Shown one piece after another: positions 25,980 to 35,077 of a stretch of DNA of 64,000 bases. This DNA is from G965212025 sp965215765. Lineage in GTDB: Bacteria > Pseudomonadota > Gammaproteobacteria > Poriferisulfidales > Oxydemutatoraceae. The position numbers were made by a program, and so were the translations under genes. The stretch lies in the NCBI GenBank assembly GCA_965215765.1, contig OZ244118.1, positions 2,914,001 to 2,978,000 on the forward strand. The letters are read 5' to 3'. The notes below the pieces were generated by a model. That model was not told where the DNA came from and made no database searches. It was given only the letters and a program-made list of their open reading frames with translations. The stretch's first letter is position 1; every line of letters begins with the position of its first letter.

Positions 25980-27082
25980 GAGCTGATAGAAATTTCCACT
26001 CGCATACGGTTGCGGTTACCAAGCTTTGAAAGGCCTGCAGACTGTACTGCAAGGCCAGGCAGCTTTGACAGAGATCTTGCCACGTACTCCGGTGAGCGCG
26101 AAGAACTGAAAACCACGGTGGCTTTGCCCTTGCCCATTTTGATGCTTTCAATGCGGCATTCCTGACAATTTGAGAATATTGTCTCTGCCTGCAGAATTGC
26201 CAACCAAGGGCTGTTGTCACGAAAGCTGACTCCCTGCTTCACCTTCTCCAGCCTTTTACTCAATTCCCCACGCACGTTGCCGCGCAAATTGGTGCCCGGA
26301 AAATAGGAATCAACCAGGCTTTGTGTGGCGGCCCTCATGATGGGTTCCTGCTCTTGTGCCCAACTCGTTTCCGCTTTCAGATCGAATAGATAAATGAAAA
26401 AAACGAGCGGCAATACAGCGGCAACAGCACGCCAAGGGCGTATCCAGGCTTTCACAGGGGATGCCGGAAGATAGCTGCCCTGTAAAAAGTTCAGGCCGGA
26501 TGCCGCAGGGTTCGGGAAAGCCATCTTGTCGCTCAGAGGACCGGGCAAAACCTCGGCACGTTCACGCCAGGATGCGGGGAGTTTCTCAGCAGCATCGCTG
26601 AAAACGCGTATTTCCTGCTCTTCGCGCTCAGCCTGGCTCAAGACCTGCTCAACCCACTCGAGAGAACCGGCCATGCCTTGTTGCCAACCGGTACGCAGTA
26701 AAACGCGACCGTTTTCATGCCATACACTCATGCCTTTTTCTGTATAGGGAACCGCAAGCAGATCCGGACACAAAAATCGTACCGGATTGCTTTTCATCCT
26801 CAGCAAACCCAACCAGTAATCCATTTTTTCGCGGTCAACGACCGCAACAGGCAATTGCCCGTCTCGCGTCAGCGCGCCAAACACAAAATGCTGGGTTTCC
26901 AGAGGCACCACCAGGCTCTCTTCCAGCATATAAGGCACGGACTTCCTCCACAGCTTTCGTGAACCTTTGGGTGGGGTCAGCAGATGGAAAGCAATGGCCT
27001 CAGACGGCACCCAGGCGACCTTCTGGCTACTTGAAGTGCCAAGATCCGATAAGGTCGTGTTGTCAGGTTGTATCCGAATCAT
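25976..27082 (-). CDS. gspL: Type II secretion system protein L
   Basis: A 368-residue T2SS platform protein. An actin-like cytoplasmic domain (about 1-225, with AWVPSEAIAFHLLTPPKGSR and VPYMLEESLV) recruits the GspE ATPase in known systems; a membrane helix (about 240-258) and a periplasmic domain that pairs with GspM follow. The first 28 or so codons and the preceding gspK end are duplicated 201 bp upstream, so this start (27082) is the inner, functional one. Confidence 0.88.
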   Translation of the reverse strand: MIRIQPDNTTLSDLGTSSSQKVAWVPSEAIAFHLLTPPKGSRKLWRKSVPYMLEESLVVPLETQHFVFGALTRDGQLPVAVVDREKMDYWLGLLRMKSNPVRFLCPDLLAVPYTEKGMSVWHENGRVLLRTGWQQGMAGSLEWVEQVLSQAEREEQEIRVFSDAAEKLPASWRERAEVLPGPLSDKMAFPNPAASGLNFLQGSYLPASPVKAWIRPWRAVAAVLPLVFFIYLFDLKAETSWAQEQEPIMRAATQSLVDSYFPGTNLRGNVRGELSKRLEKVKQGVSFRDNSPWLAILQAETIFSNCQECRIESIKMGKGKATVVFSSSRSPEYVARSLSKLPGLAVQSAGLSKLGNRNRMRVEISISS

Positions 27083-27402
27083 CTTTTCTGCTCAGTCGCT
27101 CGTTTTTGTGCCCTGCGCAGCCTGCGTACTGGTTGCCACCAACACGTCTCTGCAAGACTGCGAACCCGAGTAGCTTTCGCCAACGGCCGCACAATGAGAC
27201 TCAGACGGCACCCAGGCGACCTTCTGGCTACTTGAAGTGCCAAGATCCGATAAGGTCGTGTTGTCAGGTTGTATCCGAATCATCTTTTCTGCTCTGCCGC
27301 TCGTTTTTGCGCCCTGCACAGCCTGCGTACTGGCTGCCGCCAACACGTCTCTGCAAGACCGCGGAACCGAACGGCTTTTTCGACGGTCGCACAATGAGAC
27401 TT
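26999..27402. repeat. 201-bp tandem duplication across the gspK/gspL junction
   Basis: CAGACGGCACCCAGG recurs at 27001 and 27202, and the following 180 or so bases are nearly identical. The unit spans the gspL start codon region and the gspK 3' end. The upstream copy (27092-27283, minus) still reads MIRIQPDNTTLSDL and AWVPSE, then diverges and stops, so it is a gspL 5' fragment. gspK keeps its stop in the outer copy and gspL its start in the inner copy. Confidence 0.88.
27092..27283 (-). pseudogene. gspL 5' fragment
   Basis: The first 28 residues are the same as GspL (MIRIQPDNTT to AWVPSE). The frame then enters duplicated gspK 3' sequence and ends at 27092, 10 bp before the true gspL start. 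It overlaps the gspK end by 20 bp, which would be the original gspK-gspL overlap. Confidence 0.8.
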
Positions 27403-28424
27403 TGCATTTCAAAAGTCGTGTCCCCCAGCTTCACGGTGATGGAAGCCTGAAAGAAATAGCTTTTCACGTCAAGGTGCCTTTTCAGCCATCTCGGTGGCGT
27501 GGTGTCCCTGATCCCCTGTTGTATGCCAAGCACAAGTTGCCAAAATTGCTCAACGGACTTGAAAGGGGATTCCTCGCGCCAGCGAATCAATTCACTGACA
27601 GTTACCGAATCAATACCCGGGATATACCGCAAAACTTCCGCAGGCGCGGTGTTCACATTGATTGGTGTGATTCTGCCAGGATCCGGCAAAGCCGCAAGAC
27701 GGGGAAGAAACAGCCTGGCAATCTCGGGCGTGAAGCCTTTGACCAATCTGACTTCGCCGGGCCACGCCATGCGCACGCCGGATACAACGTAGGGCGGGAT
27801 CAGACTCTGGTAGTCACTGTTTTCCGCCCCGCCCGAGCGCGGAAGATCATCACGATCGAACCAGTCAAGAAGGCTGTTCAGCAAACCGGCCGGGTCTTCA
27901 AGAACCTCGGAGTGCGCGTAGACCGCTCGTGAAAAAAGATTGCGCGTCCAGTTTTTTTCGCCTTTTACGCCACGGAATTCGCTGTGCAGATTATTCAAAT
28001 TCATATATGCCAGCAAATCGTAGAGACACCAGTTGACTTCCGCGCGCTCTGCCGGAAACCCTGGAGCAATGTCTTCAAAATACCAGGACCATTCTTCAGC
28101 ATGCGTTTTGTCTTTGGGAACCGAGTAGTAGTCTACTTTAGCTTCGCCTCCCTCGGTCGCATCGCGATCCAACAGTTCCTTGGCTCGCGCTTCTACGCTC
28201 AAAGCCAATAAGAAAGCCTGCTCGTTCGTCACGATTCGGGACAGTCTGTTAACCGCCAGGTTTTGCCCATAGAGCAACCAGCTCGTAGTCGATGCGACCA
28301 TCGCAATAACCACCATGGCACTGACAATCGCCACCCCGCGCAAAGGAAATGATGTTACATAAGGGCGCGGCGGTTTGTCGCCCGCTTTATTTTTTTCTTT
28401 GGAAAGGGTCATAGGGATCGGCAC
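27264..28424 (-). CDS. gspK: Type II secretion system minor pseudopilin K
   Basis: A 386-residue minor pseudopilin that caps the pseudopilus tip with GspI and GspJ. The hydrophobic N-terminal helix is GVAIVSAMVVIAMVASTTSW after a basic stretch. A SAM-like helical domain follows, with INVNTAPAEVLRYIPGID, a strong GspK hallmark. A start at 28412 is also possible; the gene overlaps gspJ. The C-terminal tail falls in the duplicated 201-bp unit and may have been altered by it. Confidence 0.9.
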   Translation of the reverse strand: MPIPMTLSKEKNKAGDKPPRPYVTSFPLRGVAIVSAMVVIAMVASTTSWLLYGQNLAVNRLSRIVTNEQAFLLALSVEARAKELLDRDATEGGEAKVDYYSVPKDKTHAEEWSWYFEDIAPGFPAERAEVNWCLYDLLAYMNLNNLHSEFRGVKGEKNWTRNLFSRAVYAHSEVLEDPAGLLNSLLDWFDRDDLPRSGGAENSDYQSLIPPYVVSGVRMAWPGEVRLVKGFTPEIARLFLPRLAALPDPGRITPINVNTAPAEVLRYIPGIDSVTVSELIRWREESPFKSVEQFWQLVLGIQQGIRDTTPPRWLKRHLDVKSYFFQASITVKLGDTTFEMQSLIVRPSKKPFGSAVLQRRVGGSQYAGCAGRKNERQSRKDDSDTT

Positions 28425-29052
28425 CAGGGAAAAATCGTGTGTATAACCCGTTTTCGGTTTCCATTTCTATTTTTATCCAGCTGGGCAATTGTTCCAAATC
28501 AAAGCGCACGGCACTGTCAGGAAGCGTCTCCTCAACGCCTCCCCACTCCATTTCAAAGCTCAAAACCTTGTCCAGCAACAGAGCTTCGTGTGGCACAAGA
28601 GACGAATCGTCCGGACGATCCAGTACCGGCCAGACCTGCCTGTACAAGCGATTGTCCTTGGCACAATACATGACTCTTTGCATCCCGGAAAAAGAGCTGA
28701 TTCCCGGAGTAATCCCGGAACGCGTAAAACTGAACTGGCAATCATAGCCTTCCAGCTTGGGCTCAAAGGCTCGCTCAATGTCTCTTTTGTCAACACCAAC
28801 CTGCACCGGGCGGCGAGCCATGTTGATCAGATCCTGAAACATGACTGTCCACACCACCTGCTCCGCAGACAATTCTTCCGTTTTGCTTTCCAGCCTCGCT
28901 TGAATGCTCATCGTGTCCTGCAGCCCTCGAAAAGACATGGCCGAAACCAAAGCGAAAATCACCATAGAGAGCAGGACTTCCAAAAGCGTAAAGGCTCGGC
29001 ATCGCTTTTTCAGCAATGGTGCCATGCTAGCCGGTCTGCGTACGGGGTTCAT
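28387..29052 (-). CDS. gspJ: Type II secretion system minor pseudopilin J
   Basis: A 221-residue pseudopilin. The prepilin peptidase site RAFTLLEV with Glu5 starts the transmembrane helix LLSMVIFALVSAMSF. GspJ hallmarks include SAEQVVWTVMFQDLINMARRPV and the C-terminal WIKIEMETENG. ATG 29052 overlaps the gspI stop (ATGA). Confidence 0.9.
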   Translation of the reverse strand: MNPVRRPASMAPLLKKRCRAFTLLEVLLSMVIFALVSAMSFRGLQDTMSIQARLESKTEELSAEQVVWTVMFQDLINMARRPVQVGVDKRDIERAFEPKLEGYDCQFSFTRSGITPGISSFSGMQRVMYCAKDNRLYRQVWPVLDRPDDSSLVPHEALLLDKVLSFEMEWGGVEETLPDSAVRFDLEQLPSWIKIEMETENGLYTRFFPGADPYDPFQRKK

Positions 29053-29447
29053 GAGCCCGGTCGATAGACTCTTAGCACACTGACAGGCCTATCACTCAAG
29101 TCGTCTCCGGAAGTGACTTCGACTTCGTAGCGCACCAGCTTCGTGCTTACCTCTTCTCCGCCCGGTTCAATTTCGTTGGTTGACCAAGACCAGGATGTTC
29201 CGGCAATTTCCTCATCACCATCTTCCCCCATTTCCTCCAATTTGTTTTTTTCATTCCTGATCAAGCCCGCAGCCAGAACATTCCAGGCGACCAAGTGACT
29301 ACGATAGCGTTTCTGCATCAGACCAATGTGATCCGCGTAGACAGACAAGGCATTCAGTGAAGCGCCGATGGCAATACCCAGCATCACCGTTGCGATCATG
29401 ACCTCTATGAGCGTAAAACCGCCCCGCTTTTTATTCATCACTTCCAT
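29049..29447 (-). CDS. gspI: Type II secretion system minor pseudopilin I
   Basis: A small pseudopilin of about 132 residues. The cleavage site is GGFTLIEVMIATVMLGIAIG. LVAWNVLAAGLI corresponds to the usual AxWxAxN region of GspI. Starts at 29447 or 29438 both overlap the gspH end; the frame to 29501 would add an implausible leader. An acidic stretch (EEMGEDGDEE) is present in the middle. Confidence 0.88.
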   Translation of the reverse strand: MEVMNKKRGGFTLIEVMIATVMLGIAIGASLNALSVYADHIGLMQKRYRSHLVAWNVLAAGLIRNEKNKLEEMGEDGDEEIAGTSWSWSTNEIEPGGEEVSTKLVRYEVEVTSGDDLSDRPVSVLRVYRPGS

Positions 29448-30090
29448 AGCCGGCTCTGATGGCACCACTCGCCCCCCAAGTAAACCCTCTGTTCGCCTCA
29501 ATGTTCAAGCTCGTTATAATGCTCCCGGTCGGCTCCCATAGCCCGGTTGGGAGAAAAAAAACCTGGGGGCGGCGTTCTTTCTGTTTCTTCAATTCCAAGA
29601 GCAGCGCTTCTTCTTCAGTGAGCGCATTGAGATCTATTTCGCTTTCATCATCAGACAAATCGTCCAATTCATCTTCGTCCGTTTTTTTCTTGGGCTCTTC
29701 TGTCAGCGTCAACAGCACGCCATTGAGAACAACCTTGAAGTCCAAGTGGGAACCCCATCTGGTCTCCTCCAGCTCACCAAATTCCTGCCATTCCTCTCCC
29801 GTGTAGACCATGGCTGTGGCAACGCCTTTTCGCCACCGGATCCCGTAAACCTTTCCTTCAATAATCGCCGAGTCCGAAAGTGTGCGCATCATGATTTGCA
29901 ACTGCCGCAACTTGCTTCTCGTTTCCTGCGCATCGCTCAGATCCACAGAAACAAAAATGGCGGACGCCATGATGCCAATAATGAGAACCACCACCATGAC
30001 CTCCAGGAGGCTAAAGCCGGAGCAGCTAGCGCGGAAGCCTCGAAAAGCAAAGCCAGGGGCGGACTTGCTCAGCGCTCTTCCAGATTCCAA
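29431..30090 (-). CDS. gspH: Type II secretion system pseudopilin H with acidic insert
   Basis: A 219-residue pseudopilin. The prepilin site is SGFSLLEVMVVVLIIGIMAS. A usual GspH is about 150-195 residues; the excess is an Asp/Glu-rich segment (about 128-175, with DEDELDDLSDDESE) inserted before the C-terminal RRPQVFFLPTGLWEP strand. The start at 30090 overlaps the gspG end by 22 bp. Confidence 0.87.
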   Translation of the reverse strand: MESGRALSKSAPGFAFRGFRASCSGFSLLEVMVVVLIIGIMASAIFVSVDLSDAQETRSKLRQLQIMMRTLSDSAIIEGKVYGIRWRKGVATAMVYTGEEWQEFGELEETRWGSHLDFKVVLNGVLLTLTEEPKKKTDEDELDDLSDDESEIDLNALTEEEALLLELKKQKERRPQVFFLPTGLWEPTGSIITSLNIEANRGFTWGASGAIRAGYGSDE

Positions 30091-30485
30091 TTCCCTATAT
30101 CAGCATCCAGCCCGGTGCCACCTTCATAACCGTCTGAACCAAAGCTGTAGACATCAAACCTGCCGCCACGAATTCCTGGCTGAATATATTGATAGGGGTT
30201 CCCCCAAGGGTCATTAGGAGTCCGCTCCAGATATTTGTTTTCCCCGACACTCAAATCGTCCAAGGTGGTCGGATAACTCAGATTGTCTAGCCGATACAGG
30301 CTCAAGGCACTGACAATCGTTCGAATATCCTGCTTGGCTCTCACCTGGCGTGCGTGATCAGGCCTATCCATGATTGCCGGAACCACCAAGGTTGCGAGTA
30401 TTCCCAGGATGACGACGACGATCATGATTTCGATCAGGGTGAACCCGCGGATCCGCCTTTTCTTTGCCGGAACAGTCTGATTCAT
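30069..30485 (-). CDS. gspG: Type II secretion system major pseudopilin G
   Basis: A 138-residue major pseudopilin. RGFTLIEIMIVVVILGILAT is the cleavage site and helix. The C-terminal part has LERTPNDPWGNPYQYIQPG and FDVYSFGSDGYEGG, the calcium-loop region of GspG. ATG 30485 is chosen; the frame extends to 30533. First of eight minus-strand genes gspG-N. GspC, D, E and F are not in the window. Confidence 0.93.
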   Translation of the reverse strand: MNQTVPAKKRRIRGFTLIEIMIVVVILGILATLVVPAIMDRPDHARQVRAKQDIRTIVSALSLYRLDNLSYPTTLDDLSVGENKYLERTPNDPWGNPYQYIQPGIRGGRFDVYSFGSDGYEGGTGLDADIGNWNLEER

Positions 30486-30870
30486 AACCAGTCGCCGTTT
30501 AAGGAAAAGTACTATTTTGTTTTTGCGGCGCATCTTTTAACGTTCAGGTCTCTCTCTCGGACGACAATGCCTTGGAAGCTGAAGCCCATGGCCTTGACAG
30601 CAAGCCCCGACTCACTGCGGGTGCATTCTACCTTATAGATTGGAATTTTCCCCAATGGCGTTTGCCTCCTGCCAGACGCGCACCCTTGGTGGGTGACCCC
30701 GGAAACAACGGGAAAATGTGCAACTGCACGATTGCCGGATATATCGCAGCGTCACGCATTCCGGCATGAGACACATTTCAGGCTCCCCGACAGCCGAATG
30801 TTCTAAACAATGTATCATCTGCACCTGGTTACACAGTGCTTTTTGGCAGGATTGTCGGAGCCCCAAAATA
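30486..30870. other. Intergenic region between divergent gspG and yaaA
   Basis: I see no gene in these 385 bp. The plus-strand frame reaching upstream from yaaA is Cys-rich and unprotein-like. The region should hold the gsp and yaaA promoters, but no box pair with good spacing stands out. Confidence 0.5.
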
Positions 30871-31638
30871 ATGATCACGGTTATTTCGCCAGCCAAGCGT
30901 CTGGATTTTGATTCGCAGGCGCCCACCCGTCGGCAAAGTCGTGCCGCCTTCCCGCTACAGTCTGAGCGATTGGTGGATCACTTGCGCCGGTTTTCTCCGG
31001 GTGCATTGCAGAAAATGATGAAGATCAGCGGCCAGCTGGCCGAGCTCAACCACTTGCGCTTCCAGACTTGGGCAAGGCCGACGAAAAAACGAGGCGCCAG
31101 ACCCGCTATTTACGCTTTCAAAGGCGATGTTTATATGGGACTGGATGCTGGGAATATGGATGATGAGGATCTGTCTTTCGCGCAGGAACACCTCCTCATT
31201 CTTTCCGGACTCCATGGCGTATTGCGACCTTTGGATCTGATTTTGCCTTACCGCCTGGAGATGGGCACGCAGTTTGATACCGGAGAGGGCGCGAATCTGT
31301 ACGAATTCTGGGGCGACACCATCACCCACCATCTCAATCGCAAACTGCGTGGCGAGCAAAATCAGACATTGATCAATCTGGCTTCCGTGGAGTATTTCAA
31401 CTCCGTCAAGCCCGCGCTTCTGAATGCCAATATTATCAGCCCGGCATTCAAAGAGTGGAGAGGGGATCGCCTCAAAGTCGTGAGTTTTAATGCCAAGCGT
31501 GCGCGTGGGCTGATGAGTCGCTACATCGTGAAAAAGCGCATCAATGACCCCGAATTGCTGAAAAATTTCACGGAAGGCGGCTACGCCTACCACCCGGACT
31601 TATCCACAGAAAAGCTTTGGTCTTTCGTGCGCGCCTAA
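30871..31638 (+). CDS. yaaA: Peroxide stress protein YaaA (DUF328)
   Basis: A 255-residue cytoplasmic protein that in E. coli limits free iron during peroxide stress. MITVISPAKRLDF at the start, RPAIYAFKGDVYMGLDA, ILSGLHGVLRPLDLILPYRLEMG and the C-terminal FTEGGYAYHPDLS are conserved blocks. ATG 30871 is chosen because family similarity starts there; GGAG lies at 30857-30860. It precedes mpl by about 100 bp. Confidence 0.93.
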   Translation: MITVISPAKRLDFDSQAPTRRQSRAAFPLQSERLVDHLRRFSPGALQKMMKISGQLAELNHLRFQTWARPTKKRGARPAIYAFKGDVYMGLDAGNMDDEDLSFAQEHLLILSGLHGVLRPLDLILPYRLEMGTQFDTGEGANLYEFWGDTITHHLNRKLRGEQNQTLINLASVEYFNSVKPALLNANIISPAFKEWRGDRLKVVSFNAKRARGLMSRYIVKKRINDPELLKNFTEGGYAYHPDLSTEKLWSFVRA

Positions 31639-31741
31639 TCTGGTGGGTCAGCCCGGGGTCACCCGCCGAAACTCATTCCCAAAACTCCGCACAATTGAGG
31701 GAGCGCAAGACCGTGAAGCGGCGGCTTCTCGCACACTCTTT

Positions 31742-33169
31742 ATGACCCCACCGTCTGCGGAGCCGGTGACTCCTCCTGTCAACAAGCCTGTTCTGCCTCC
31801 GGCCAGAATTCATATCGCCGGCATCTGCGGAACGTTTATGGCGGGCGTGGCAACCATGGCAAAAGAGCTGGGCTTTCAGGTTTCAGGAAGTGACGGCGCG
31901 GTCTACCCGCCCATGGATCGGCAACTGCACACAGCAAAGATCCCCGTTCATTCCGGCTTTGATGTCCGGGATCTGGATCCACGTTGCGAACTCGTGATTA
32001 TGGGGAACGTCATGTCCCGCGGCATGCCCTTTGTCGAAGCAGTTCTGAAAAAACGCATACCGCTCATGTCCGGCCCACAATGGCTGGCACAATATGTCCT
32101 CCCAAGCCGCTTGGTCATCGCCGTGTCGGGAACCCACGGAAAGACCACCACAGCCAGCATGCTTGCCTGGATATTGCAGGACTGCGGGCTGGAGCCAGGA
32201 TTCCTGATTGGTGGTGTGCCGGGCAATTTTTCTGTTTGTGCGCGCTTGGGCAAAGGCAAATATTTTGTCGTTGAAGCGGATGAATACGACAGCGCATATT
32301 TTGACAAGCGACCGAAGTTCCTGCACTTTCATCCAGACTTGCTGATTCTGAACAATTTGGAATACGACCATGCGGATATTTTTGAAAACCTCGCCGCCCT
32401 GGAATTGCAGTTCGCCTGGTTGCTGCGCAATGTTCGAAGCGATGGCGTGGTGATTGCGCGTGCACAGGACGCTGCATTAGAACGCGTGATCGCGCGAGGA
32501 AATTGGGCAAGGTGCGTTCGCTTTGGTTATGCCGACGAACAAGAGCCTGACTGGGCAGTGGCAGGTAGCGGGGAAGAGCGGTGGCTTGCAGGCAAAGGCA
32601 GCAAGGGGAAGCAAGAGGCTTGCCGCTATCCGGCGCAAAAGCTGTGTGGAGAACACAATATGTTGAACGCAGCTGCGGCAGTGGCGGCCGCCTGCGAGGC
32701 AGGAATAGCAGCCCCGGAAGCGCTGGCGGCACTGGCAAATTTTCGTGGCGTTGCGCGTCGGCTGGAAGTGATTTCGAAGCGTAAAGGGATAACGGTTTAT
32801 GATGATTTTGCCCACCATCCCACGGCAATTGAAGCAAGCGTCAAAGCGGTTCGCTCAGTCAGTGCCGCGGGTCGTGTGCTTGCAGTTTTTGAACCACGTT
32901 CCAACACGATGAAGCTTGGGACGCACAATTCCTCGCTCGCTTCGGCTTTTGCGGCAGCATCCAGGGTTTACTGCTATTGTCCGCCAACACTCGGCTGGTC
33001 GTTGGAGACCGTATTTCCAAAATCAGGAAACAAATTTCATTGCTTCAGGGATACGGAGTCTTTGCTTCAGGCAGTGACTGCCGAAGCGCGAGAAAAGGAT
33101 CACGTGCTGGTAATGTCTAACGGCCATTTCGCGAACCTGCCAGCACGCCTTGCGGCTTTTTATGCCTGA
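31742..33169 (+). CDS. mpl: UDP-N-acetylmuramate:L-alanyl-gamma-D-glutamyl-meso-DAP ligase
   Basis: A Mur-ligase of peptidoglycan recycling that attaches recovered tripeptide to UDP-MurNAc. 475 residues from ATG 31742. IHIAGICGTFMAGVA is the Mpl-type N-domain, AVSGTHGKTTTASMLAW the ATP loop, VVEADEYDSAYFDKRPKFLH the Mpl-specific block, NNLEYDHADIF the central motif, and VYDDFAHHPTAI plus FEPRSNTMK the C-domain. Frame extension to 31643 is possible but without family character. It sits 42 bp before the exporter gene. Confidence 0.95.
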   Translation: MTPPSAEPVTPPVNKPVLPPARIHIAGICGTFMAGVATMAKELGFQVSGSDGAVYPPMDRQLHTAKIPVHSGFDVRDLDPRCELVIMGNVMSRGMPFVEAVLKKRIPLMSGPQWLAQYVLPSRLVIAVSGTHGKTTTASMLAWILQDCGLEPGFLIGGVPGNFSVCARLGKGKYFVVEADEYDSAYFDKRPKFLHFHPDLLILNNLEYDHADIFENLAALELQFAWLLRNVRSDGVVIARAQDAALERVIARGNWARCVRFGYADEQEPDWAVAGSGEERWLAGKGSKGKQEACRYPAQKLCGEHNMLNAAAAVAAACEAGIAAPEALAALANFRGVARRLEVISKRKGITVYDDFAHHPTAIEASVKAVRSVSAAGRVLAVFEPRSNTMKLGTHNSSLASAFAAASRVYCYCPPTLGWSLETVFPKSGNKFHCFRDTESLLQAVTAEAREKDHVLVMSNGHFANLPARLAAFYA

Positions 33170-33211
33170 GCACTTCAGTCCTGTAGTACCGGGGCTGCTG
33201 CCTGCGACATC

Positions 33212-35077
33212 ATGATCACGCCCAAATCTGCCGGATCCGCCGCGAGCGCAGTCTCTGCAAAGCCATCGGCCACAGTGACCGGGCAGACGAGTACCCCAAC
33301 ACTGGGTTTTCGCAAGCTCCTGCGACTCGTGCTGCACCATCGCCGCCTCCTGCTGAGCGCCAATATTATTGCCACGCTGGCAACGCTCTCAATCGTGCTG
33401 TTGCCCCTGTTAATGCCGCTGCTGGTTGACGAAGTTCTGCTGGACCAACCAGGCAAAATTGTTTCCGCTATCGATTCCCTGACTCCTGCTCACTGGCACG
33501 GCCCGCTACTGTACGTGGGCGCGGTGCTGGGAGTCAGTATTTTTTTGCGCGTAGCCGGGTGGGGATTTTTCGCCTGGTATTCCCTGCTGTTTGTCCAGAT
33601 TTCCAAAAATGTGATTTACAAAATACGCAGAAGTCTGCTGTTACACCTTGGCGGGGTTGCCGCATCCGAGTTTGAAAATACCGGAGCCGGCACGGTCGGC
33701 GCGCGGCTGGTCACTGACCTGGAAACGCTGGATCAGTTTATGAGTGTGGCGATCAGTCGTCTGCTGGTGTGCGTGTTGATGATTGTGTTCACCGCTATCA
33801 TTTTGCTGCTGCTTCACTGGCAACTGGCGATATACATGTTGCTGCTCAATCCCCTGGTCATTTATTTCACCATGACGATCGGCAGGCGCGTCAGACACCT
33901 CAAAAAGGCAGAAAACAAGGCGGTGGAAGTTTTTCAGCAGAGCATCACAGAAGTCTTTTCCGGCTTGCATCAGATCAGAGCCGCAAACCGTGATCGTCAT
34001 TATTTCCTGGGACTTGTGCAACTGGCGCGAAAGTTACGCAGACGCTCTGCCAACTATAACTGGAAGAGTGAGGTCTACAGGAAGTTCTCCTTCCTGATTT
34101 TCCTCCTGGGCTTTGACGTCTTCCGTGCTGGCTGCATCCTTATGGTTCTGTTTTCAGACCTGACGATTGGAGAAATGATCGCGTCTTTTGGCTACTTGTG
34201 GTTCATGCTGGAACCCATGCAGGAACTGCTCGGCATGCAATTCACCTTTTACGCCGCAAAAGGGGCGCTAGGTCGCGTGAACGAAGTGCTCTGCCTTGAC
34301 AAAGAACCGAAATACCCATTGATTGAAAACCCTTTCTCGGGTCAGAAAACGGCTTCTCTTCAAGTGCACAACTTGTGCCTGTCCTACGACTCAAAACCCG
34401 TGCTGAATCGCTTGAGCATGGACATTGCGGCAGGCGAAAAAATTGCCCTGGTTGGAGCAAGCGGCGGTGGTAAAACAACTTTTGTGCAGCTATTGCTTGG
34501 CCTGCACGAGAAGGAGTCAGGAAGCATTGCCTTTGGCGGAATCCCGATCGAGCGCATCGGTTATGAAACCATACGTAAAAACGTCGGATGCGTTTTGCAA
34601 CAGCCCGCGCTTTTTAACGAGTCGATACGGGATAACATCACGCTCGGCATACGGATTTCCGATAGGCGTATTTGGGAAACGCTGGAAATCGTGCAACTCG
34701 CCGAATTTGTTCAATCACGGCACGACGGGCTGGATACCATGGTTGGTCTGCAAGGCCTGAGACTTTCAGGCGGTCAGCAACAGCGACTGGCAGTGGCGCG
34801 CATGCTCGTAACGGATCCCAAGCTGGTCATTCTGGACGAGGCAACCTCGGCACTGGATTCACAAACCGAAACCCACCTGCACGAAGCATTGTTTCAGCAT
34901 TTGCAGGGTCGCACTGTGTTGCTCGTTGCCCACCGACTGAACGCAGTCTTGCAGGCAGACCGGGTGCTGGTTTTTGAAGACGGGCAAATCATTGAACAGG
35001 GGAAGCACTCGACCTTGCTTTCCAGCAAAGGAATCTATTCCCGTCTTTTTTCCGCGCAGGTGAAAGCGCGGGAATAA
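33212..35077 (+). CDS. ABC exporter, fused membrane and ATPase domains (MsbA-like type)
   Basis: A 621-residue half-transporter. The membrane domain (about 30-330) has six hydrophobic segments. The ATPase domain has Walker A VGASGGGKTTF (about residue 412), Q-loop VLQQPALF, signature LRLSGGQQQRLAVARM, Walker B LVILDEATSALDS and H-loop VAHRLN. The domain order is that of type I exporters of lipids, peptides or proteins; the substrate cannot be told. It follows mpl on the same strand. Its stop abuts an 11-copy repeat array whose unit resembles the sequence at the stop. Confidence 0.88.
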   Translation: MITPKSAGSAASAVSAKPSATVTGQTSTPTLGFRKLLRLVLHHRRLLLSANIIATLATLSIVLLPLLMPLLVDEVLLDQPGKIVSAIDSLTPAHWHGPLLYVGAVLGVSIFLRVAGWGFFAWYSLLFVQISKNVIYKIRRSLLLHLGGVAASEFENTGAGTVGARLVTDLETLDQFMSVAISRLLVCVLMIVFTAIILLLLHWQLAIYMLLLNPLVIYFTMTIGRRVRHLKKAENKAVEVFQQSITEVFSGLHQIRAANRDRHYFLGLVQLARKLRRRSANYNWKSEVYRKFSFLIFLLGFDVFRAGCILMVLFSDLTIGEMIASFGYLWFMLEPMQELLGMQFTFYAAKGALGRVNEVLCLDKEPKYPLIENPFSGQKTASLQVHNLCLSYDSKPVLNRLSMDIAAGEKIALVGASGGGKTTFVQLLLGLHEKESGSIAFGGIPIERIGYETIRKNVGCVLQQPALFNESIRDNITLGIRISDRRIWETLEIVQLAEFVQSRHDGLDTMVGLQGLRLSGGQQQRLAVARMLVTDPKLVILDEATSALDSQTETHLHEALFQHLQGRTVLLVAHRLNAVLQADRVLVFEDGQIIEQGKHSTLLSSKGIYSRLFSAQVKARE

